This document shows positions 42,601 through 50,400 of a stretch of 64,000 nucleotides of DNA, piece after piece. A program made the translations under genes and the position numbers. Below the pieces are notes generated by a model. It ran no database searches. It saw nothing but the letters and a program-made list of their open reading frames with translations, and was not told the origin of the DNA. The stretch is taken from the NCBI RefSeq assembly GCF_004340785.1, contig NZ_SLXS01000001.1:744001-808000 (forward strand), read 5' to 3'. The DNA comes from Tumebacillus sp. BK434 (GTDB lineage Bacteria; Bacillota; Bacilli; Tumebacillales; Tumebacillaceae). Every line of letters begins with the position of its first letter. Positions within the stretch are counted from its first letter, which is position 1.

Positions 42601-44387
42601 CGCTCCGTCGGCAGGCCCGCTTTCAAGTGGGACTGCGCCAGGCATACCGCTGCCTGCGATTCTTCGAGCAGCTGGTCGATGCGATCTTGCGGCGCTTCCG
42701 GATCGACCGGCACGAACGCCCCGCCCGCTTTGAGCACGCCGAGCAGCGCGATGACCAGATCGAGCGAGCGCTCCACGCAGACGCCGACCGGAACGTCCGG
42801 GCCAACGCCGAGAGCTTGCAGATGATGGGCCAGCTGGTTGGCCTGCGCCTCCAGTTCGGAATAGGTCAGCGTCTGCTCCCCGTAGATGGCGGCGACCAGC
42901 TCCGGCGTTTGTTCCGCCTGCCGTTCAAACAGATGATGCAGGCAGATGTCCTGCGGGAAATCTGCTTCCGTGTCGTTCCAGTCGTGAAGCAGAGTGCGGC
43001 GCTCGGCGTCTGTCAACAGCGGCAAGGTGCCGATCGTCCGGGCCGGGTCTTCTGCGATGCCTTCCAGCAGCCTGGTGAAATGGCCGATCATCTGGGCGAT
43101 CGTCTCCGGCGCAAACAGGTCGGTGTTGTACTCCAGCCACCCGGTCAGCCCTTCCGGCCGCTCCTGCATGGCAAGCTCCATGTCGAATTTGGCCAGACGG
43201 CTTTCAAACTCGACCGGCGAGATGGTGACACCGGGCAGCTCGATGCCGGTCGGCGTGGTGGTCTGCAGGGTAAACATCACCTGGAACAGCGGCGAGATGC
43301 TCATGTCGCGCTCCGGCTTCAGCTCTTCGACCAGTTTTTCGAACGGTACGTCGGCGTGAGCAAATGCATCGACCGCCGTTTCGCGCACCCGCTGCAACAG
43401 GTCGCAGAAGCGCGGGTTGCCGGCGAGGTCGGCGCGCAGGACGATCGTGTTGACGAACAGGCCGATCAGCTCTTCCGTCTCCGCGCTGTTGCGCCCGGCG
43501 ACCGGGGTGCCGACCGCGATGTCATCCTGCCCGCTGTAGCGGTGCATCAGAATCTGAAACGCGGTGACGAGCAGCATGAACATCGTGACGCCCTGCTCCT
43601 GACCGACTTTTTTCAAGCGCTCGGCCAGCCCGTCCGGCAGCGTAAACGTCGCGGTGGCGCCATGATGGGTCTGCACCGGCGGGCGCGGGAAATCGGTCGG
43701 CAGCTGCAGCGCGGGCGGATCGTCGCCGAGCTGACCTCGCCAGAAGGCCAACTGCTGCTCCAACACGTCGCCTTGCAGCCATTCGCGCTGCCATTCGGCG
43801 TAGTCAGCATATTGAATCTCCAGCTCCGGCAGCGGCGAAGGCAGTCCGGCGCGAAACGCCTCGTACAAGGCAACAAATTCATGGACAAACACACCCATCG
43901 ACCAACCGTCGGCGATGATGTGGTGCAGGGTGAGAAGGAGCACGTGCTCCTCCTCCCCGGCACAGATCAAGTGGACGCGCAGGAGTGGCCCCTTGCGCAG
44001 GTCGAACGGCTGCGCCGCTTCTGTCTCGACGTGGCGCAGCAGCGCGGCTTCGCGCTCGGCGGCCGGCATGCTGCGCAGGTCGGCGCGCAGCACCGGCACA
44101 TCGAGAGTGGACGCGATCACCTGCATCGGCTGCCCTTCGACCGGCAGGAAGCGTGTGCGCAGCACTTCATGGCGCGCCACGATCTCGCCGACGCAGGCAG
44201 CGACGACCTCCGCGTCGATCTGCCCTTGCATCCGGACGGCAAACGGGATGTTGTAAGCCGAACTGCCGGGCATGAGCTGATCGAGCACCCACATTCGCTG
44301 CTGGGCGAAGGAGGCGGGAAAGACGTAGACTTCTTCGCGCTGGGCCGGCTCGAGGTGAGCCGAGTCTTCTTGGTAGTGGTTGCTCAT
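27624..44387 (-). CDS. Non-ribosomal peptide synthetase, five C-A-T modules plus thioesterase
   Basis: A 5587-residue terminal synthetase. Module markers (residue of HHxxxDG / A3 / GGHSL): M1 157/632/1027, M2 1224/1695/2089, M3 2284/2761/3155, M4 3349/3826/4206, M5 4399/4874/5266. The thioesterase spans about 5310-5580, with GWSFGG (Ser near 5397) and GDHYTLVQ (His near 5556). Codes read by alignment to GrsA: A1 DDVQVSLIDK (unassigned, same as two modules of the upstream protein), A2 DVGDLVAIDK (near the Orn/Dab type DVGExxxIDK), A3 DVTKMLHIAK (near Asp DLTKVGHIGK), A4 DILQMVLIWK (near Gly DILQLGLIWK), A5 DVLYLVGIAK (unassigned). A2 has PNLKLDRR instead of NGKxDR at core A10. No epimerisation or methylation domain is seen. 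The thioesterase makes this the last enzyme of the line; release may be hydrolytic or cyclising. Confidence 0.95.
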   Translation of the reverse strand: MSNHYQEDSAHLEPAQREEVYVFPASFAQQRMWVLDQLMPGSSAYNIPFAVRMQGQIDAEVVAACVGEIVARHEVLRTRFLPVEGQPMQVIASTLDVPVLRADLRSMPAAEREAALLRHVETEAAQPFDLRKGPLLRVHLICAGEEEHVLLLTLHHIIADGWSMGVFVHEFVALYEAFRAGLPSPLPELEIQYADYAEWQREWLQGDVLEQQLAFWRGQLGDDPPALQLPTDFPRPPVQTHHGATATFTLPDGLAERLKKVGQEQGVTMFMLLVTAFQILMHRYSGQDDIAVGTPVAGRNSAETEELIGLFVNTIVLRADLAGNPRFCDLLQRVRETAVDAFAHADVPFEKLVEELKPERDMSISPLFQVMFTLQTTTPTGIELPGVTISPVEFESRLAKFDMELAMQERPEGLTGWLEYNTDLFAPETIAQMIGHFTRLLEGIAEDPARTIGTLPLLTDAERRTLLHDWNDTEADFPQDICLHHLFERQAEQTPELVAAIYGEQTLTYSELEAQANQLAHHLQALGVGPDVPVGVCVERSLDLVIALLGVLKAGGAFVPVDPEAPQDRIDQLLEESQAAVCLAQSHLKAGLPTERTAFVFLDEQRAEIAGQPTARPQSQVQPHHLVSIYYTSGSTGKPKGVANEHLGWVNRMVWNQKEHRLQAGETVLQKTTLTFDDSAVEVFWPLMVGGRIALLEPGLHRDPQAMVAAAIGYEAVLIQFVPSVLRLFLEAITAETQGKLSKLRSVISSGEALRPELVGQFFERLPGRRLYNLCGATEVSIDSTVHLCSAADLQGEIVSIGKPFDNNTVYILDAHLQPVPIGAVGEIFYGGVGLARGYWNRPDLTEKAFLPSPFAPGARIYKTGDRAYFRRDGSVQFLGRNDDQVKVRGVRVELGEIEVALASHRSVRNTVVLAHEFVKGDKRLIAYVLPHAGQTAEPAEYRRFLKEKLPDYMVPSLFLTVDEIPLTPNGKVDRRALPLPSADQLGRVGEYRAPRSGVEQKLSELYSEVLGVPQVGILDNFFELGGHSLLATQVVSRIRDVFAIEFQLRHLFEAPQIADLALRIESALFEQKDDQLPPITPAARDEHLPLSFAQQRLWVIDQMMPGSSLYNIVFGLRLTGALHRPALERSLNEIIRRHEILRTSFQQAEDGPRQVIAPHEPNTLTVIDLTAQDREAREEDALRFARDEAKRGFDLTAGPLLRCFLLQLDAKEHVLVLNLHHIISDGWSTGVLVKEFAALYAASVQDAPSPLPELAVQYADYALWQRTWLEGERIDEQLRFWKDKLHGLEPLQLPTDHPRPAVLGTSGGSVPVVIPQHVAAELTKIGQSVGATLYSTLLAAFQTLLYRYSGQEDFAVGTPVAGRTLSEIEPLIGFFVNTLVLRSGLSADLTFQELAARAQAAALEAFAHQDVPFEKLVEELQPERSMNHSPLFQVMFALQNTPQSSLELPELSVEPLEIEHGNAMFDLSLTLTETADGLRGELEYNRELFTTATAERMAGHFAALLGEIAAAPDEPLSSYRLLTDREAERLLVDWNGGELKVPGELLVHHLFERQAELQPDAVAVHWNGRTWSYCELNEQANRLARRLRQCGAGPETLVGICVQRSQLMVVTALAVLKAGAAYVPIDPGYPQERIALMLEQCELAVLLTEADVLAKFPPLKAEVLLVEQELLSAEESGNLEDLATPGNLAYVIFTSGTTGVPKGVMVQHDTLLYAAHCYLHEYRYEHFRPRMLQVASMSFDVFAGDLLRLSISGGSLVICPEDVRMDLPALYELICQSDVQCLDLTPGLAMPLMEYVYQNRLPFDRVKVLTVGSDAFAAADYSLLLERFGSQMRILNAYGITETTIDSGSYETTREQFDLPLSGHVPIGKPLPGTKFYILDANMQPQPIGVAGELYIGGQGVARGYYKRPDLTAASFVDNPLCPGERLYKTGDLGAWLADGTVNFLGRRDDQVKLRGFRIELREIEAVLARHPQVADAAVILREDQPGDRRLAAYYTASGTLDVEILRRHAKSQLPAYMVPSAFVQLEAMPLTPNLKLDRRALPVPDYSQTAGYAEPATEGERIVAELFAEVLGAASVGAEDDFFAIGGHSLLAAQVMGRLNARLQTEIPLRALFEHPTPRELAAALERGQVAADLDQLPPMEPVDRGGVLPLSFAQQRLWMIDQMLEEAAVYSVPLAVRLTGRLDAAALEQSFNGLLHRHEILRTRFAEVSGQPVQVIDPELQVPFERADLSDMPAQDRETALLHLISEEVRRTFDLGRGPLLRTLLVRLADDEHALLLNMHHIITDGWSMELMIRELSARYADLATGNPFEIPAQGMQYADYAVWQRNWLTDEVMERQLRYWRTQLGGELPVLQLLTDRPRPAVQTYRGAREEFQLPNGMSAALQALSRQHGTTLFLTLLAAFQTLLYRSTGQEDFTVGTPIAGRRTQETEQMIGFFVNMLVLRSDTAGADSFAALLSRVRETALAAYAHQDVPFERLVEELHNERDLSRSPLFQAVFALQNQSNLQLELPELTLSMVDLQQEVARFDLNLTLTEAGEELYGALEYNTDLFDAATIKRMIGHFEHLLQSILAEPHLQLSRLPMIGQAERRDLLYRFNDTAADYPTAPLVHELFEAQAALVPERTAVVYETQRLSYHELNERANQLAHHLRELGVGPDKIVGICLERSPEMIIALLAVLKAGGAYVAFDPTYPQDRVAYMLELTDVPVVLTERSLLPLLAGAAQVFCFDRDWAQLASHSRENPHSGARPEHLAYVIFTSGSTGRPKGVMVEHRNLLNYLYGIGEVMQLPADASYGNVSTLAADVGNTAIYPALCRGGTLHLLSQERIADPGLMADYFAEHPVDLLKIVPTHLAALMTAAPEKVLPRKGMVLGGETLRWDLIKRIEEHGPGRFVINHYGPTEVTIAGVVYRVEADPETRTTPTVPLGHPIGNVQVYLLDAHLEPVPIGVPGEVYFGGAGVTRGYLGRPDLTAERYLPDPFSERPGARLYKTGDLARRLPDGRMEFLTRIDSQVKIRGYRVELGEVETALGHHQQVQENVVTVHEDETGDRRLIAYVVLEEGAVLDQQELRDFMGRELPDYMVPSVFVSLPAIPLTPNGKIDRRALPLPDLNLRAVDEAYLAPRTPHETQVARIFAEVLRVERVGVEDDFFALGGHSLMATQAISRISATFAVKVPLRLLFACPTVAALAEQVATLQATALAPQEMPIPRASRSGELPLSFAQERMWVLDRLIPQRTAYNMAYAVRMAGTLNVPALEQSINGLLARHESFRTVFRDGENGPVQLIVPHAWSELHSIDLRSLPAEQREAVLNQQVQAEADTAFDLSAGPLVRFRLWQTAEQEHVLLLTLHHIISDGWSRGIFTQELADRYGRIVQGGTADLPELPLQYADFAVWQREWMQGEELQKQLTYWKKQLGGELPMLQLPTDHPRPAIQTYNGATARFALSSAQTQSLQRLSREQGTTLFMTLLSAFQTLLARLSGQDDIIVGTPIAGRTRKDTEGIVGLFLNTLALRADLTDDPAFAELLQQVREMTLGAFAHQDLPFEKLVEELDIERDLSRSPLFQVFFALQNMPTVTEFVLSDLTMSAVECEHNTSKFDLSLYMTEAGETLTGVFEYNTDLFAAATIERMIGHFLILLEGVVQDPAQRVSALPLLSEAERSLLLRDWNATGRELASQIPVHRLFERQAAETPQEIAAVCGEESLTYRQLNEQANLLAHHLLASGAGRDKLIGLCLDRSLDMLVGLFGILKAGSAYVPLDPTYPQERLQQMLEDSQAQLLVTSSVLQGVLPAHRARVIELDGTEWQASGRTDNPDVAVDERDLAYVIYTSGSTGQPKGVAIEHRSLSNFLLAMREETGFGGADTLCAVTSLSFDIAGLELYLPLISGARVVVADRETAGDGDRLARLLAAHHTTYLQATPVTWQMLLAAGWNNPEGLSMLVGGEALPAELADRLLRLEAPLYNLYGPTEATIWATVQRVQQADRAIPIGRPIANTCAYVLDAHLQPVPAGVAGELYLGGHGIARGYFNRPELSAERFLPNPHCAGDILYKTGDSVRWLADGTLDYLERLDNQVKIRGFRIELGDIEAALLQHPQIRQAVVTARADRTGSQLLAAYLIAPELTDVEEVSRLLQNRLPAYMLPAAYQILEQFPLTPNGKIDRKALPEPDFASGGSDAFVAPRTQLEQQVAAIWSEVLGVEQVGVTDHFFRLGGHSLKAAQVISRLRSELHKDVPLRTLFEAPTVAGLAAALAQIGATSGGAPIPAVGRDGELPLSYAQQRLWLLEQMLPAGALYNMPYAVRLSGPLDRAALAQSIGLLTLRHETLRTTFAERAGSAVQVIAPALEQALDYRDLRDLPSAEREQAAVQMAQTAAETPFDLQTGPLVRFLLLQTADAEHLFVMVMHHIISDGWSMHLLAEELSLLYSRHLQGDETLLPALAVQYADYAAWQRSWLQGEELHRQLSYWSDKLSGELPVLQLPTDRPHPPVQTHRGAVETFELSEALTAQLQALSTAHDATLFMTLLTAFQTLLLRYSGQDDIAVGTPVAGRQRKETEPVIGFFINTLVLRTDLSGSSSFADALSRVRETALGAFAHQDLPFEQLVERVVTERDPSRTPLFQVMFALQNLPGQPLELPGLSVEELALARHTAKFELSLAMEEADGRLNGAFEYNTDLFDAATIRRLIGHFGNLLQHIVTAPQTPLGDLELLSAEERQTLLVEWNQTAGEYPEDRTAQQLFEEQVLRTPQALAVVHEETALTYEELNRQANRLAHHLRGKGAGRDTVIGLCTERSPQMIIGMLGILKAGAAYIPLDSTQPQERLQLMLDDAEPLLIVTEQHLLPLIADTAAEIVLLDGDAFRQEREDNPPLVNTPQDLFYILYTSGTTGKPKGVECIHTGPINLLADFQQQQAVRRGDNCSVWTSVGFDVSVLEIFTALVHGAAVRIVPEAVRTDSAGFFCWLAENEIHSAYVPPFVLKEFAAWLAAGNPSSLRRLIVGVEPIRERLLAELHALIPGVTIINGYGPTEASIASERYVFDPQHVSDRITPIGRPVQNTTVYLLDRHLHPVPVGVYGEVHIGGIGLARGYRKQPELQAERFIAHPFSAEPDARLYKTGDLARYLPDGNIEFLGRVDNQVKIRGFRIELGEVEAALTKHPSVAESICLVRTDEQGHKRLIAYFLAARPVTAVALRSHLQAVLPGPMVPSAFVEVEQWPLNPNGKIDRRALPEPAQRADAAAYLPPRDALEWELATLWQDVLGHARVGLQDDFFQLGGHSLLAVRLLSEAERRFGQRLPMSSLFYRPTVEGMAGLLRHEEPALRADRSPLVKLQEGTAGATPLCLVHAVSGNAFSYLDLAAALPGRPVYALQAAGLEPGSEPLTDIRAMAAQYVQALRAERPQGPYLLAGWSFGGAVAYEMAAQLIQSGQAVERVLLLDTRLPQAGAAGLSEPDESDLALGFVRDLAGRLAPQEATESFTGSELLTAEEILREALTAARARRALPETFELADMERLFRVYCANITALYHYAPAPSPVPLALLRAEAGSLPDTAAAEWQQLAGEIVLRCVPGDHYTLVQPPNTAQLAATITALLQDTTVAADK

Positions 44388-44390
44388 ACG

Positions 44391-44436
44391 TTCCCCTTCT
44401 TTCTCTCTGTCTCTCTATCTTTCTATCTTTCTCTCT
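44391..44436 (-). repeat. Polypurine leader tract before the 5587-aa NRPS gene
   Basis: On the minus strand almost every base is A or G apart from scattered T and C, built from repeats like AGAAAGATAGAAAGATAGAGAG, and it ends in the ribosome site AAGGGGAACGT before ATG 44387. The tract starts at the stop of the upstream synthetase. It is unstructured, slippage-prone DNA that may keep the translation start of the next giant gene open. Confidence 0.7.
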
Positions 44437-47400
44437 ATAGCTGGTCGCCTTGGATCGTCCGCGCCTGCCGTTTGCGGGCGGCGATCTTCGGCGCGGCTGT
44501 CGACGGCGATCCGGCTTGCTGCAACTGCTCGATCACTGGAGCGAGCTGAGCGACGGTCGGCGTCATGAACAGGTCGCGCATCGGCAGGTCGACGCCAAAT
44601 TCCTGGCGCACCCGGGTGATCAGCTGGATGCCGAGCATCGAGTGACCGCCGAGGTCGAAGAAGCTGTCCTCCACGCTGACCTGCTCCACCCCGAGCAGCC
44701 CGGCGCACAGCGCGGCCAGCCGTTCTTCCGTCTTCGTGCGCGGCGCCAGATACGGGCGGCGGCTGGCCAGTTGCTCCGCTTCCTGCGGCGCCGGCAAAGC
44801 GCGCAAGTCGACTTTGCCGTTTGGCGTGAGCGGAATGGCATCGAGCTTCACCCAAGCCTGCGGGATCATATAGGCCGGAAGCAGCCCCTCGAGGTGACTG
44901 CGCAGCACTGCGGCGTCAGGCAGGCTCTCCCCGGCGGCGACCAGATACGCGGCGAGCTGCTTCTGTCCCGGCTCGTCTTCGCGCACCGTCACCAGCGCGC
45001 TCTGCACGGCGGGATGGCTCGCCAGCGCCGCTTCGATCTCGCCCGGCTCGATGCGGAAGCCGCGGATCTTCACCTGCTTGTCGGCGCGTCCGGCAAATTG
45101 CAGCGTGCCGTCGGGAAGCAGGCGCACCAGATCGCCCGTCTTGTACAGCTTGGCGCCGGTGCGGAACGGATGCGGCACAAAAGCCTGCGCGGTCTGCTCC
45201 GGTCGGTTCAGGTAGCCGTGAGCGAGCCCGGCCCCGCCGATGTACAGCTCTCCGGTCACACCGGCCGGCACCGGGCGCAGATGGCGGTCGAGCACATAGA
45301 CTTCCGTATGACCGATCGGCCGGCCGATCGGCACCGAGTTCTGCCCCGCCTCTTCCGGCTTGGTCATCACATGACAGCAGGCGAACGTCGTCGTCTCCGT
45401 CGGGCCGTAGCCGTTGACCAGACGGCCGTCGATCACCTTCAGCGCCTGCTGAACGTGCGGCAAGGACAAGGCGTCGCCGCCCGCCAGCAGTTGGCGAATC
45501 CCTTTCAGACCGTCCAGCTGATGCTCGACCATCTGGTGGAACAAGCCTGCGGTCAGCCACAGCGTCGTGACCTGTTCCCGTTGCAAAAATTGACCCAGCT
45601 CTTGCAGCGACGCCTGCTCCGGCGGATAGACGACGAGCAGCGCTCCGTTCAACAGCGCCCCCCAGATCTCAAACGTCGATGCGTCAAACGCGACCGGCGC
45701 GAACTGCAGGAACACGTCTTCGGCGGCAAACTGTACATAGTCGCTCGCTTTGACCAGGCGTACAATGCCGCGGTGCGGTGTCAGCACGCCTTTGGGCTGC
45801 CCGGTCGAGCCGGACGTGTACATCACGTAGGCGAGCGATTCCCCGCTCAGCGCCAGTTCAAGGTCGGCGCTGTCTTCCAGGGCCGATGCTTGCAGCGCCT
45901 GTTCGAGCGGCAGCACCTCGACATCGTGCTGCGGCAGGCTCGCGGCGAGCTGCGCCTGAGTCAGCAGCAGCTTCGCCCCGGTGTCTTCCAGCATGAAGCC
46001 CAGACGTTCTGCCGGGTAGGACACGTCGAGCGGCACGTACGCTGCGCCCGACTTGAGGATCGCCAGCATTGCGATGATCAGCTCAACCGAACGCTCGGCG
46101 CACAGGGCGACCCGATCGCCCGGCTGCACGCCGTGCGCTTGCAGGTGGCGGGCCAGTCGATTGGCCGCCGCGTTCAGCTCGGCATAGGCCAGCGTGTGCT
46201 GCCCCAACTTGACAGCCAGGCGCTCCGGCGTGGCGCGCACTTGTGCTTCGAACGCCGATTGCACCGTCGCGAAAGGCAGCTCGGCTGCGACGTCCGCTTG
46301 ATGCTGGCCAAGCAGGCTCTCCGCTTCCGCAACGGTCAGCAGCGGCAGCCGGGACACCTCCTCCTCCCCGCCCTGCACGATGCTGTGCAGCAAGGTCTGG
46401 AAATGACGGCCCATCTGTTCGATCGTGCCGGCATCGAAAAGGTCGGCCATGTACTCAAACGAACCGCTCATGCCCGCAGCCGTCTCCTGCAGCGTCAAGG
46501 TCAGCTCGAACTTGGCCGTTTCGTTGTCCACTTCGAGCGGCGTCAACACAAGCTCCGGAAGCTCGGCCTGCTGCAGCGGCGCGTTCAGCACAAACATCGC
46601 CTGGAACAGCGGCGAACGGCTCGGATCGCGCTCCGGCTGCAGCTCTTCGACCAATCGTTCGAACGGCAGATCCTGATGGGCAAACGCGCCGAGCACCGTC
46701 TCGCGCACCTGCCCGGCCAGCGCGGCAAACGAAACATCTTCGGCAAACTGCGTGCGCATGACCAGCGTGTTGACGAAAAACCCGATCAGCGGTTCCAGTT
46801 CGCGGCGGCTGCGTCCCGCGACCGGCGTGCCGACCGCGATCTCCTCTTGGCCGCTGTAGCGGTGCAGCAAGGTCTGGAAGGCAGCGAGCAAAGTCATGTA
46901 AAGCGTGACATCCTGCGTGCGGCTCCAGGCTTTGACTTGCTCAGTCAGCTCCTGCGGGAGCGTGAACAAGACTTTCGCGCCGCGATGCGACAGCACCGGC
47001 GGGCGCGGCCGGTCGGCCGGCAGCTGCAGCGGCTCCAGACCGGACAGCGCTTGCTTCCAGTAGGTGAGCTGCGCAGTCAGCAGCTCCCCTTGCAGATGAT
47101 CGCGCTGCCAGACCGCATAGTCGGCGTATTGCACGGGCAGCTCGGCGAGTTGCGGCGCTTCGCCTGTTGCGAAGGCGCTGTACAGCAACTGGAATTCCTG
47201 CACCAGAACGCCGGTCGACCAGCCATCCGACACGATGTGATGGAAGTTGAGCAGCAGGATGAACTCCGCACCGCTCAGTTGCAGCAGTTGGAAGCGCAAC
47301 AGCGGCCCTTTTTCCAGATCAAAGGCGGTCTGTGCCTCCGCTTGGATCAGGCGCAGCGCTTCCGCTTCCCGTTCGGTCGGCGCGATGCTCTGCAGATCGC

Positions 47401-50400
47401 GGATCGGCAGTGTCTGCCGCTGTGCAGCGCCGATCACCTGCACCGGCCTGCCGTCCACTTCGCGGAAGGTGGTGCGCAGCGCTTCATGACGGGACATAAT
47501 CTCGTGGATCGTCCGCTCCAGAGCTGCTGTGTCGACGGTGCCTTGCAGGCGCAGCGCGAACGGAATGTTGTACGCCGCACTGCCCGGCAGCACCCGGTCG
47601 ATCACCCACATCCGCTGCTGTGCGAAGGACAGCGGCAACGGCTCGTTGCGCGGCGCTTTCTGAATCGCCGGGAGCAGGATCTGCTGTGCGCCTTCCTCGC
47701 CATGCAGCTCTTCGATCCGCATGGCGAGCTCCGCCACCGCCGGAGCTTCGAACAAGGTGCGCAGCGGAATGCGGATGCCAAACGCATCGTGCAGGCGCGC
47801 GATCACTTGCGCCGCCATCAGCGAGTGGCCGCCCAGTTCGAAAAAGTGGTCTTGGACGCCGACGCGCTCTGCGTTCAGCACGTCCGCATAGATCGCCGCG
47901 ACCTTTTGCTCTGCTTCTGTGCCCGGCTCGACATAGGCGGCGCGGTCGATCTGGTCTGGCTCCGGTGCGGGCAGCGCTTGGCGGTCGACTTTGCCGTTTG
48001 GTGTGAGCGGCATCGTCTCGATCAGCACGAAGACGGACGGCACCATGTACTCGGGCAGCTTGTCTTTCAGGTAGCGGCGCAGGTCGCCGCTGGCCGGCGG
48101 AGTCGCTGCGTCTGCCACCACATAGGCGACGAGGCGCTTCTCGCCCGGCGCGTCTTCACGCGCCATGACGACGGTGTGCGCGACAGACGGATGGGCGGCC
48201 AACACCACTTCTACTTCGCCTGGCTCGACGCGCACGCCGCGGATCTTCACCTGATCGTCGTTGCGGCCAAGGAACTGCACCGCGCCGTCCGGGCGGAAGT
48301 ACGCGCGGTCGCCCGTCTTGTACAGGCGGGTGCCCGGCTCGAACGGGTTCGGCAGGAAGGCTTGTTCCGTCAGGTCAGGTCGGTTCCAATAGCCCCGCGC
48401 CAACCCGACGCCGCCGTAGTAAATCTCACCGATCACGCCGACCGGAACCGGCTGGCGGTTGGCATCCAAGATGTAGAGCGTGTTGTTGGCAAACGGCTTG
48501 CCGATCGACACGATCTCGCCGTGGAGATCATCCGCTGTGCACAGGTGCACCGTCGAGTCGATCGACACTTCGGTCGCGCCGCACAGGTTGTACAGCTTGC
48601 GTCCGGGCAGGCGCTCTTGGAACAGCTGCCACAGCTCCGGGCGCAAGGCCTCCCCGCTGGAGACGGCGCTGCGCAGCGCGGAGAGCCGCTGTTCATCCTC
48701 CGGCGTGACCGCTTCGAGGAACAGGCGCAGCACGCTCGGCACGAACTGGATCAGCACCGCCTGCGTCTGGACTGCCGCTTCGAGGATCGCTTTCGGATCG
48801 CGGTGCAGCCCTGGCTCAAGCAGGGCGATGCGTCCGCCGGTCATCAGCGGCCAGAAGAACTCCACCGCCGAGTCGTCGAAGGTAAGCGTCGTTTTTTGCA
48901 ACACGGTCTCGCCCGCCTGCAGCCCGTGCTCCTTTTGGTTCCAGATCATCCGGTTGACCCAGCCGCGGTGTTCGTTGGCGACGCCCTTGGGCTTGCCGGT
49001 CGAGCCGGAGGTGTAGTAGATCGAGACCAGATGGTGCGGCTGCACCGCGCTGTGCGGTTTGTCTGCCGGATGCGTTGCGATCTCAGCCCAGTCGCTGTCG
49101 AGGCAGACATAGCGGGCGCGCTCCGAAGGCAGTCCGCTCATGAGATGCGACTGCGTCAGACACACTGCCGCTTGCGCTTCCTCCAGCAGTTGACCGATGC
49201 GGTCTTGCGGCGCTTCTGTGTCCACCGGGACGAAGGCGCCGCCCGCTTTCAGCACACCGACCAAGGCGACGACCAGCTCCAGCGAGCGCTCGACGCACAC
49301 GCCGACCGGCACGTCCGGGCCGACGCCCATCGCTTGCAGATGATGGGCCAGCTGGTTGGCGCGTTGCTCCAGCTCTCGGTAGGTCAACTCCTCCTCGCCG
49401 TAGACTGCGGCGATCAGGTCGGGCGTGCGCGCCACCTGCTCTTCAAACAGGTGGTGCAGGCAGATGTCCTCGGGGAGTTCCACGCGGGCGTCGTTCCACT
49501 CGACCAGCATCTGCTGCCGCTCTTCGGCGGTCAGCAGCGGCAGGTCGCCGACGGTCAGCGCCTCCTGCCGGACAAATCCTTCCAGCACGTTCAGCAAGTG
49601 TCCGGTCATGCGCTGGATCGTCGCCGCTTCGAACAGATCGGAGTTGTATTCGAACGAACCGACAAGCGCTCGCCCCCGCTCTTCCATCGTCAGCGTCAGG
49701 TCGAACTTGGCGATCGTCGGGGCGATCTGCACAGGCGAGACGCGCACGCCGGCCAGTTCTTGTTTTGGCATCGGCGTGTTTTGCAGCACGAACATCACTT
49801 GGAACAGGGGCGACAAGCTCATGTCGCGCTCCGGCTGCAGCTCTTCGACCAGGCTGTCGAACGGCACGTCCTGATGGGCAAAAGCGCCGAGCGCCGTCTT
49901 CCGGACACGGCTCAGCAGTTCCCCGACCGCCGGATTGCCCGACAGGTCGGTGCGCATGACTAGCGTGTTGACGAAAAAGCCGATCAGCTCTTCCAACTCG
50001 CGCTTGTTCCGCCCCGCCACCGGCGTGCCGACAACGATGTCGCTCTGCCCGCTCCAGCGGTGGAGCAAGGTCTGGAAAGCGGCGAGCAAGGTCATATACA
50101 AGGTGGCATCATGGCGGCGGGACAGCTCCTTCAGCCCGGCGGTCAGCTTTTCAGACAGCGCAAAAGAGACGGTGGCGCCGCGATGCGTTTGGCGCGCCGG
50201 GCGCGGATGGTCCGTCGGCAGCTGCAGCACGGTCAGCTCTCCGCCGAGACGCTGTTTCCAATAGCTCAGCTGGTCGTCGAGGACGCCGGCAGCCAGCCAT
50301 TCTTTCTGCCATACCGCATAGTCGGCGTACTGCACGGGCAGGTCGGCCAATGGCGACAGCGCCTCGTTGGCAAACGCCCGATACAGGGCGGACACTTCCC

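Noticed and set aside
39690-49963. Very long + strand open frames (1619 and 1837 codons) opposite the NRPS genes
   Set aside because: They are antisense to clear C-A-T domains, are rich in Arg/Gln/His as expected for the complement of high-GC coding DNA, and have no ribosome site or family motif.
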